Assembly: GCA_004298555.1 (NCBI GenBank)
Contig: SCQM01000181.1
Coordinates: 1 to 32,814 of the forward strand
Reading direction: 5' to 3'
Source: Actinomycetota bacterium
GTDB lineage: Bacteria; Actinomycetota; Acidimicrobiia; Acidimicrobiales; Acidimicrobiaceae
Length of the DNA stretch: 32,814 bases
How positions within the stretch are numbered: the first letter of the stretch is position 1; every line of letters begins with the position of its first letter. The translations under genes and the position numbers were made by a program. Positions 6,494 through 13,195 of the stretch are shown here, piece by piece. Under the pieces are notes generated by a model, which was not told the origin of the DNA, made no database searches, and worked only from the letters and a program-made list of their open reading frames with translations.

Positions 6494-7716
6494 TGGGATC
6501 GCGGACGGTCGTGGTAGGTGCCTCGGTTGGGGGCACCAAGACCGTGCAGGCCCTGCGTTCCCAAGGATACGCCGGGGAACTCCTGGTTGTCGAAGCAGAA
6601 CCTCACCTGCCGTACGACAAGCCCCCGCTGTCCAAAGGCTATCTCACCGGCACGCTGGGCCGCGATCGGCTGAACCTGGTTTCCGATGCCGAGATAAAAG
6701 ACTTGGCAGTAGGGGTTAAGCTGGGAGTGCGTGCTAAGAGTCTTGACGTGGCCGCTAACGAGCTAGCGCTGGAGGACGGCGAGAGGATCGCTTTCGACAA
6801 TCTCATTGTCGCCTCCGGCGTAAGAGCGCGTCCATCGCCGTGGCAGGCAAAAGATGGGGTCCATCTTTTGCGGACGCTGGACGACGCCGAAATGTTGAAG
6901 AAGAATCTTCAGAATTCCAGATCCGTAGTAGTGGTCGGCGGCGGATTCATTGGGGCGGAGGTGGCAGCAGCTGCGAGGCATTTTGGGCTGGATGTCTCGA
7001 TAGTGGATCCGCTGGAAGTGCCCATTGGAAGGGTCTTGGGAGATCCAGTGGGGAAGCTTTTTACCAGGCTTCATCACCTCAATGATGTGGCAACTCATTT
7101 CGGCAACGGGGTAGAAGCGATCACCGGAACGAAGGGGAATCTGACGGTCGAGCTTACCGACGGCAAGTTGCTTTCCTGCGATCTTGTGGTGGTGGGAATT
7201 GGTGCGGTTCCAAATACTGAGTGGCTGGCTTCTTCAGGACTGCTTATTGAGAACGGGCTTGTTTGCGATGAATACTGCCGTGCTGACGGCCAGGCGAACA
7301 TCTTTGGTGTTGGTGATGTGGCTCGCTGGTATCACCCGAGGCAGCGGGAGCTCGTGCGGGTCGAACACTGGACAAACGCGGTTGAACAGGCCGCTTGCGT
7401 CGCTCATAACATAACAAATCCGAAAGATCTGACGCGCTATGCGCCCGTTCCGTATGTTTGGAGTGACCAGTATGATTGGAAGATCCAGATCGCGGGTGAG
7501 ACCGCTCGGGCGTCGGATTATGTCGTCGTTGAAGACCCTTCGAATGAGAACAGATTTGCGGCGGTGTATGCCGACCACTCAGGTCTCTTCTGCGGAGTAG
7601 CTACCGTGAACTGGCCAAGGGCAATGATTCAGTGCAGGAGACTATTGGATAGCGAGAATGCCATTTCCATTCCGTTGAATCTGCTAAACGACCTTCTACC
7701 AGGTCGTCCCGGGTAG
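6493..7716 (+). CDS. NAD(P)H:ferredoxin oxidoreductase (FAD), dioxygenase system
   Basis: A 407-residue flavoprotein of the BphA4/putidaredoxin-reductase family. FAD motif VVGASVGG (7-14), then PPLSKGYL (45-51), the family-typical segment near the flavin; NAD-binding G149-x-G151-x2-G154; and a second FAD motif GVGDVARW followed by R and HW residues. The C-terminal dimerisation domain contains VWSDQYDWKIQIAG. It would oxidise NADH and reduce the adjacent small ferredoxin. GTG start at 6493 overlaps the ferredoxin stop (TAGTG). It is the last gene of the operon; 150 bp follow before the regulator. Confidence 0.92.
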   Translation: MGSRTVVVGASVGGTKTVQALRSQGYAGELLVVEAEPHLPYDKPPLSKGYLTGTLGRDRLNLVSDAEIKDLAVGVKLGVRAKSLDVAANELALEDGERIAFDNLIVASGVRARPSPWQAKDGVHLLRTLDDAEMLKKNLQNSRSVVVVGGGFIGAEVAAAARHFGLDVSIVDPLEVPIGRVLGDPVGKLFTRLHHLNDVATHFGNGVEAITGTKGNLTVELTDGKLLSCDLVVVGIGAVPNTEWLASSGLLIENGLVCDEYCRADGQANIFGVGDVARWYHPRQRELVRVEHWTNAVEQAACVAHNITNPKDLTRYAPVPYVWSDQYDWKIQIAGETARASDYVVVEDPSNENRFAAVYADHSGLFCGVATVNWPRAMIQCRRLLDSENAISIPLNLLNDLLPGRPG

Positions 7717-7831
7717 GTCCTGTGGGGGCTTCGCCCAGAATTCAACTTTAGGTTTCGCCGGCAGCCCGGCGCAAAAAATCTGACCGGATAACAGCGGCGC
7801 TCAGTGCGGGTGGCGATTTTATTGCCGGTCA

Positions 7832-7860
7832 TTGTAATGCAGCTGATTGCAGCGTATAAT
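7832..7860 (+). promoter_or_regulatory. Promoter of the IclR-family regulator
   Basis: TTGTAA (7832-7837), a 17-bp spacer and a consensus TATAAT (7855-7860). The expected transcription start, about 7 nt past the -10 box, coincides with the A of the ATG at 7867, which predicts a leaderless mRNA. Confidence 0.6.
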
Positions 7861-7866
7861 TCTGAT

Positions 7867-8661
7867 ATGCAGAAGCCTATTATTGATCCTGACAGCCAAA
7901 GCCCGCAATATCCCATCGCGTCGGTTGATAATGCCCTTCGTCTTATATTGTTGCTCGGAGAGCGGTCGGAGGTACGCTTGACCGATGCTAGCGCATATCT
8001 CGGTGTGGCTTCATCTACCGCCCACCGGCTCTTCGCGATGCTCCAATATCGGGGATTCGTGAGGCAGGATCCGCACACCAAGGTATATCAGTCGGGCGCC
8101 GCCCTGACCAATATCGCCTTTTCGTTGCTCAATAAGCTTGATGTTCGGACCAGGGCCCGTCCTATCCTCGAAAGGCTGAACGATCAGGTTCAAGAGACCG
8201 TGCACCTGGGAGTTCTGGATGGATCGATGGTGCGCTTTGTGGATGCCATTGAAAGTCCCCGTCCGGTACGGGTGGCCTCACGAATGGGAAAATCAATGTA
8301 TGCACATTGCACCTCGACCGGGAGGGCCATTCTCGCCCAGCTTCCAGATTCGGAGATTTTCAAACTGTATCCGAATGAGGTATTGCCACAGATGACCGAA
8401 CACTCCATTTCCAGTAGAGAAACACTTTTGGAGGAACTTGGCCGGATCCGCCAGCGGGGATACGCCAGCCAACGCGAAGAGAGCGAAGAGGGGGTTTCCT
8501 CGGTAAGCGTGGCAATCACCTCTAATCTGATTCCATCGCGCTTCGGTATAAATATCTCTCTTCCAACCAGCAGGATGAGCAATTCCCGGATAAAGGAGAT
8601 AGCAACCGTCCTTGCTATGGCCTCCGAGGAAATGAGTTCATTCTTCGGTCTTGAACTCTAG
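7867..8661 (+). CDS. IclR-family transcriptional regulator
   Basis: A 264-residue regulator with an N-terminal winged helix-turn-helix (about residues 18-75, including ASVDNALRLI and STAHRLFAMLQYRGFV) and a C-terminal effector-binding domain (about 90-260) with the family segment SMYAHCTSTGRAILA and GYASQREESEEGVSSVSVAI. IclR proteins commonly control aromatic catabolism operons, and this one follows the dioxygenase operon directly. In-frame upstream starts exist (GTG 7804, ATG 7837) but would place the promoter inside the gene; I chose ATG 7867 because the TATAAT box lies six bases ahead and the IclR alignment begins just after. It is convergent with the EutA gene, 61 bp away, with no clear terminator between. 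Confidence 0.9.
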   Translation: MQKPIIDPDSQSPQYPIASVDNALRLILLLGERSEVRLTDASAYLGVASSTAHRLFAMLQYRGFVRQDPHTKVYQSGAALTNIAFSLLNKLDVRTRARPILERLNDQVQETVHLGVLDGSMVRFVDAIESPRPVRVASRMGKSMYAHCTSTGRAILAQLPDSEIFKLYPNEVLPQMTEHSISSRETLLEELGRIRQRGYASQREESEEGVSSVSVAITSNLIPSRFGINISLPTSRMSNSRIKEIATVLAMASEEMSSFFGLEL

Positions 8662-8722
8662 CTGATAAAGTTAGCGGATGGCGGATCAGAAAACAGGTTC
8701 GTCGTGCCGCAGACCGAATGCG

Positions 8723-10264
8723 CTAGATAACAACGGTAGGAAATGCCAGGGATTTCACCATTACAGGAAGTACTTTGGTAGGTTCTATCGGTTCTCCAAG
8801 GTCCACATAATCGAGTTCACGCAGCTCAACGCCGTCTATGGAAACTATGGGTGAATCGAAATTAAGTTCGTCGCTTAGTATCCTGCCTAGAGCCGCTCCC
8901 AGATCTATATCGAGCGCCAATATGAGTGGGAGCTTCTTTGGTGCAAGACGAGCGCGCAGCGCATCGCTTACCCCGGCGGCCAGGGAGAAGAGGACTGAGT
9001 ACTCGCCATCGCCCCGCCAAGGCAAATAGACGCATATCGGTGCTTGAAGGTCATCAAGATCAAGACGTGTCAGAGCTGTGGCAATTCCCTGAGCCACTGT
9101 TTCCCGCGTCGGTATCTGCGGTATCCTTGGGCATACGACGGGCAGATTATGAAGCGGCAGTTGCACATCCCCTGTTAGCAGGATCGTGTTTCCGCTTAGT
9201 TGAACGGTAAACTGCGATGCACCGATTGCGGTGGCTCTGATACCCTCGCCGGTCGGGGTTATGCTTATAGCACGGCTGCTGAGCTCGCTTTTTATCGCGG
9301 CAGTAAGGTGCTTGGCCATGTCATTGAAGACGTGGGCCTCACGGTCAAACAGATATTCCGAGACTCCGCCGGAAAATGAAAACAGGCAATCTCCAACAGG
9401 TCCTCTTGATAGCTCGGCAGTGAGCATGAGTTGCTTCGAGAGCCCGGTATCTTCTTCCGCGAATGCGCTGGCAAATAGCGCCTTGGCCATAGCTTCCGCA
9501 AAGCGCTCCTTGTCAAACTCTGAAAGCGGGCGGTTTGGGTTGAGGTCAATTCCAAGTGACTCCGCGATGGTGTAGGCAGCACTTTCGATGCGGATAGGCG
9601 CGCTGTGTTCATCGAATGCCAGAAGTCTTGCCCCGACTGATATGGCAGAGGTTTCCAGGACTTCTCCGTCTCGAATCAAAGCAAGCTTGCTGGTTCCACC
9701 GCCGATGTCAATATGGAGCACCTCCCTTTTTTGCTTTCTGGAGAGGGCAACGGCTCCCGATCCAAATGCCGCCAAAATCCCTTCGAGATTGTGGCCCGCC
9801 GAGGCACAGACGAATTTTCCCCCGTGAGCTGCAAAGAGTTCCGCCACCGCACGTGAATTCCGGCGTTCCAGAGCAACCCCCGTCAAGATGACGACTCCCG
9901 TATCTACGTCAGCTGGCTCGACTCCAGCACCCCGATAACTTTGGTCGATAAACTCCGAAAGCCGTCCCACGTCAATAGCGCCGTCGGCGGCGAATGGTGT
10001 GAGCAGAATCGGTGACCGGTGGATTTCCTTTCGTTCAACGACCACAAAACGGGAGGAAAGCGACTGGGCAAGACGTTGAAGATGTAGCTTCGAAAACACA
10101 AGGTGAGTAGTGGACGAGCCAATGTCTACTCCCACCGTGATTAGTTCTACATTGTCAAGAAGCCAGGTGCTCGCTTCTCCTTCCCCAGAAGAGAGTTCAG
10201 AATCCGAAGATTCCGAATCGTCATGTCCGAAAAAGGAGAAGTCGAAGTCGTGGTCGTGTCCCAC
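8723..10264 (-). CDS. EutA-like reactivating factor for a B12-dependent ammonia-lyase
   Basis: A 513-residue protein of the EutA family, ATPase-fold factors that exchange damaged cobalamin out of adenosylcobalamin-dependent ethanolamine ammonia-lyase. Phosphate motif 1 VGVDIGSSTTHLVFSKL (44-60), phosphate motif 2 HIDIGGGTSKLAL (184-196), an ILTGVALERRN block (127-136), FSGGVSEYLF, and a C-terminal IRATAIGASQFTVQLSGNTIL and VQLPLHNLPV all parallel E. coli EutA. It exceeds that protein (about 467 residues), partly through a 35-residue His/Asp then Ser/Glu-rich N-terminal extension. The GTG start overlaps the stop of the bicupin gene upstream by one base, so both are co-translated. No EutB, EutC or diol dehydratase gene is in the window, so its client is unknown. 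Confidence 0.85.
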   Translation of the reverse strand: MGHDHDFDFSFFGHDDSESSDSELSSGEGEASTWLLDNVELITVGVDIGSSTTHLVFSKLHLQRLAQSLSSRFVVVERKEIHRSPILLTPFAADGAIDVGRLSEFIDQSYRGAGVEPADVDTGVVILTGVALERRNSRAVAELFAAHGGKFVCASAGHNLEGILAAFGSGAVALSRKQKREVLHIDIGGGTSKLALIRDGEVLETSAISVGARLLAFDEHSAPIRIESAAYTIAESLGIDLNPNRPLSEFDKERFAEAMAKALFASAFAEEDTGLSKQLMLTAELSRGPVGDCLFSFSGGVSEYLFDREAHVFNDMAKHLTAAIKSELSSRAISITPTGEGIRATAIGASQFTVQLSGNTILLTGDVQLPLHNLPVVCPRIPQIPTRETVAQGIATALTRLDLDDLQAPICVYLPWRGDGEYSVLFSLAAGVSDALRARLAPKKLPLILALDIDLGAALGRILSDELNFDSPIVSIDGVELRELDYVDLGEPIEPTKVLPVMVKSLAFPTVVI

Positions 10265-11346
10265 TAGCTGTTAACGGAGATGAAGTGATCCATGTTGGCC
10301 TTTGCCCCATGTTTTGCCAATTCCTCAAGGTAGATCGGGTGGATGCGGGGATCCTGATCCTCGTATTCAATCTGTTTTCCACCCTTTTTCAGGCTGACAT
10401 CCATGCCCTGGAACACCTTGACCTTGTCCTGGCTGAAGGGGAACCTGAGGCCTCCAAATGCGACAGCAAGATATCGTGCCGGCTCCGGGCTCGTGTTAAA
10501 GTGCTGATGGAACATCATGTCTTCTGGCGCATAGACACTGCCGTGCTGCCAGTCAAATCGGCGGAAGTCTTTTTCGCCCTCAAACCATAAGATCGAATAG
10601 CCATGGCCTGTTACCGGGAATATGTGAAAGTCTGCTCCGTGGCGATGCCCCTTTTTATAGGTCCCGACCGGCATTTCAGACATGTGGGCATGCATTGTTC
10701 CCTGAGCAAGCGCGAACATGATATTGGAACCGCCAGCTCCGCGGTCCTGCCACTCTTTGAGTTCAAATGTGCTCAAATCGGGCACGAAATTGGTCTCCCA
10801 CATATGACGGCCAGGGCGATGCGGGATAAATTCTCCTTCACCCTCAAAAAAGCGGTTCTCACCCATGCGGCCGGCGAACTCATAAGGATTATTAAAAATG
10901 AAGTCGTAGTCATGAAAGAGCTTCATGATCATCGGCAGGTTGGTGGTTGAAACGAACCGGGCTGATTTGGTTCCGCTGGTATTGAAGTGGCGGTATGTGG
11001 CGTTTAACGGGATGGCGAAAAGGCTCTTGGGTCCCCACTCAAACGAATGCTTCCTGCCGCCCGGCCCCTCTATCGTTGTGCTTCCATGCCCATCCAAAAC
11101 ATAGACAACCTCTTCGAAAAGGTGCCTTTGGGGCGTGCAGGATCCCCCTGCGGGAATTTCGAGCACGTATGTGTCAAGATAGTCCCCCCTGCCGGAAACT
11201 AGGGCAAATGCACCGTTGGCTCCCATGCGGGCCCACGGCTTCACATCAAGTGTGAGGAGGTCGAACCCGAACTCCTCGTTGACCGGTATCCCTTCCTCTT
11301 TCACCCAATCGCTATATGGGTCTATAAGTAGTCGAGTTTCTGCCAT
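10264..11346 (-). CDS. Bicupin protein paired with the EutA-like gene
   Basis: A 360-residue double cupin. Cupin 1 (about 60-130) has Q73-x-H75-x3-E79 ending in DGHG, and H120. Cupin 2 (about 220-295) has G228-x5-H234-x-H236, with Phe240 in the usual Glu place, and H280/H282, so a three-histidine metal site is possible. Homologues are, as I recall, sometimes named ethanolamine ammonia-lyase-activating protein, perhaps from this neighbourhood; I cannot check that. Gentisate and salicylate dioxygenases are also bicupins with 3-His iron sites and similar length, so a ring-cleavage role is an alternative. I chose ATG 11346, preceded by AAGGGA; an upstream TTG-type start (11382) adds 12 residues. 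Its stop overlaps the EutA start. A 292-bp non-coding gap lies upstream. Confidence 0.8.
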   Translation of the reverse strand: MAETRLLIDPYSDWVKEEGIPVNEEFGFDLLTLDVKPWARMGANGAFALVSGRGDYLDTYVLEIPAGGSCTPQRHLFEEVVYVLDGHGSTTIEGPGGRKHSFEWGPKSLFAIPLNATYRHFNTSGTKSARFVSTTNLPMIMKLFHDYDFIFNNPYEFAGRMGENRFFEGEGEFIPHRPGRHMWETNFVPDLSTFELKEWQDRGAGGSNIMFALAQGTMHAHMSEMPVGTYKKGHRHGADFHIFPVTGHGYSILWFEGEKDFRRFDWQHGSVYAPEDMMFHQHFNTSPEPARYLAVAFGGLRFPFSQDKVKVFQGMDVSLKKGGKQIEYEDQDPRIHPIYLEELAKHGAKANMDHFISVNS

Positions 11347-11638
11347 GTGATTCCCTTCAGTCGGCGCTCTTCCACGGAGCAAAAGTGTGGTTAGGTCACT
11401 GTTACTTATGTCACAATAACCGATGCTACTTCTTTGGGATTTCCCATTTCAAACCAGTTTGCTCGTCAAGCTAGCAGTGGCTTGGAAAAGATTATGGCTG
11501 CGACTGTGGCCAGGTAGGTGCACAACGGCCGATCACGGCGGTGGGTTTCCGCAGCACATAATCTAGTTCTTTGATACTGAAATTATATGCGATAAGACGA
11601 AGCCCGGCTCCCATATGGGTAATTTTTGTCACATAAGT

Positions 11639-12325
11639 TTACATCTGGATCACAAAAGGATTTCCGGTTCGCTCAGCACCTATCGTGGTGGTTTCTCCGT
11701 GACCGGGAAGGACGACTATATCGTCATCGAGCGGCAGGATTTTGGACCGCATGGATTCGACCAGTTGCTCGTAGGACCCGCCTGGCAAATCCGTTCTGCC
11801 AATCGATCCCTTGAAAAGGTGGTCGCCGGAGAACAGGAGTTTTTCGGAGGTCTCCGAATCGCGCACCAGTAAACAGATTGATCCCTGGGTGTGCCCAGGC
11901 GTGTGCAGCACTTCGAAAACCAGCCCAGATCCGCTGAATTTGTCTCCGTCCTCCAGGTTTGAGATCAGCTCGGGGGCCCGAAGATCGATTCCGGTTTTCA
12001 GAAGTTCTTGCCCCAGCCAGCCGGATGTGCCAATCGGATCGGTCAGCATATGCAGATCGCGGCTGTTGATATAGCACGGCAGATCCGACTCCGTTACTTG
12101 CCTCGACCGGCTGACGGAGGCCACCCCTCCTACGTGATCGATGTGTCCATGCGTGGCGAGAATTGCAACGGGCCTCAATCCGTTTGAAACTAAAACATGA
12201 AGGATCTCGTCTGGCGACGGCGGGGCATCGACAAGGACGCATTCGGAATCGCTTGGCGAGTGCGAGACAATCCAGCAGTTGGTTTGCGCGGCCCATAGTG
12301 GAAGCTGTCTTATGAACATTTTCAC
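11639..12325 (-). CDS. Metallo-beta-lactamase-fold hydrolase (glyoxalase II-like)
   Basis: A 228-residue MBL-fold enzyme. THGHIDHVGG (58-67) is the HxHxDH zinc motif, with further ligands in HTPGHTQGS, SGDHLF and the final LPGHG; GSIGRTDLPGG is the segment usual in glyoxalase II/persulfide dioxygenase relatives. It probably hydrolyses a thioester or similar ester in the cytoplasm; the substrate is unknown. Starts GTG 12325 and ATG 12319 are both possible, with AGGTGA between; the difference is two residues. M. tuberculosis carries an MBL-fold gene (Rv1637c) beside uvrA, so this could be a relocated member of that set, which is inference. It is transcribed divergently from the response regulator, separated by about 175 bp. 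Confidence 0.88.
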   Translation of the reverse strand: MKMFIRQLPLWAAQTNCWIVSHSPSDSECVLVDAPPSPDEILHVLVSNGLRPVAILATHGHIDHVGGVASVSRSRQVTESDLPCYINSRDLHMLTDPIGTSGWLGQELLKTGIDLRAPELISNLEDGDKFSGSGLVFEVLHTPGHTQGSICLLVRDSETSEKLLFSGDHLFKGSIGRTDLPGGSYEQLVESMRSKILPLDDDIVVLPGHGETTTIGAERTGNPFVIQM

Positions 12326-12499
12326 CTGATCTTGGCTGGTCTAAGTTTCGATGCCGGATGGCAAGGAGGTTTTCTATACTGTTTCAGCATAAGCTACACA
12401 CTTCAATGTTGACTTTCCAGTAGACGGATATTGAATTATTTGAATGGGAATTCAGATTAAAGGCGAAACGTTTATAGTGCGAGAAGCAGGAGGATTGTT

Positions 12500-13102
12500 G
12501 TGGCACTAAGAGTGGTCATAGCTGAAGACGAGGCCATTATTCGGCTCGACCTCAAGGAAATTCTCGAGGAAGAGGGATATGAGGTCGTAGGTGCAGCTAG
12601 CCGCGGTGAAGAAGCCATTGAAATGATCCGTTCTCTCAGGCCTGATCTCGCCATCCTGGACATCAAAATGCCAGGCAAGGATGGAATCGAGGTTGCCTCG
12701 GAGCTGTCTCGGGAAAGCATATGCCCGGTTGTGATACTTACGGCATTTTCGCAGCGGAGCTTTGTCGAGCAAGCAAGGGATGCTGGAGTTCTGGCCTACC
12801 TTGTCAAGCCATTTCAGGCTTCGGACCTAGTGCCGGCGATAGAGCTGGCGATGGCGAGATTCCAGGAGAAACTCGCTCTGGAGCAGGAAGTGGCGAACCT
12901 TACCGATATGGCTGAGCGGGCTAATAAGCAGCTCGAGACCAGAAAGCTTGTCGACCGTGCCAAGGGGGTCCTTATGGATTCGTATTATATGAGCGAAACT
13001 GATTCGTTCGGGTTTATACAGAAGTCGGCGATGGATTCGAGAAGCCCGATGGCGGAAGTGGCGCTCAGAATCATTTCGGGAGAGCTGACTCCATCCAAAT
13101 AG
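12500..13102 (+). CDS. pdtaR: ANTAR-domain response regulator, PdtaR-like
   Basis: A 200-residue response regulator. The receiver domain (1-120) has the acidic pair E9-D10, phosphoacceptor D54 in LAILDIKMPG and the late K of YLVKP. A short coiled segment leads to a C-terminal ANTAR domain (about 138-197) with LVDRAKGVLM and AxRIISGE. ANTAR domains bind RNA and act as phosphorylation-controlled antiterminators. In M. tuberculosis PdtaR lies upstream of polA-rpsA-coaE as here, paired with the sensor kinase PdtaS, which is not in this window. GTG start with AGGAGG (12488-12493) six bases ahead. Confidence 0.92.
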   Translation: MALRVVIAEDEAIIRLDLKEILEEEGYEVVGAASRGEEAIEMIRSLRPDLAILDIKMPGKDGIEVASELSRESICPVVILTAFSQRSFVEQARDAGVLAYLVKPFQASDLVPAIELAMARFQEKLALEQEVANLTDMAERANKQLETRKLVDRAKGVLMDSYYMSETDSFGFIQKSAMDSRSPMAEVALRIISGELTPSK

Positions 13103-13195
13103 CGGTTGGAGCCTCGATTTCGATCGGACATGCTACACAGGGCTATGTTGTCGGCACCGCTCTATCGGTCTTGTTGAAGAATGTGAGCCTTTAGC

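Noticed and set aside
7717-7800. Small hairpins GGGC-TTC-GCCC (7726-7736) and CGCCGG-N4-CCGGCG (7756-7771) after the reductase gene
   Set aside because: Neither is followed by a T run, and stems this short are common; not called as a terminator.
9231-9575. Plus-strand open frames opposite the EutA gene (also 8838-9210 and 9588-9891)
   Set aside because: They show no family signature or ribosome site and lie opposite a strongly conserved EutA coding frame; they are shadows.
11386-11638. GTCAC direct repeat near 11385-11415 and the related motif TTGTGACATAAGT (minus strand, about 11404-11416) versus TTGTCACATAAGT (about 11626-11638)
   Set aside because: Short and only loosely alike; the gap before the bicupin gene (11347-11638) otherwise shows no clear promoter, so I cannot support a regulatory site.
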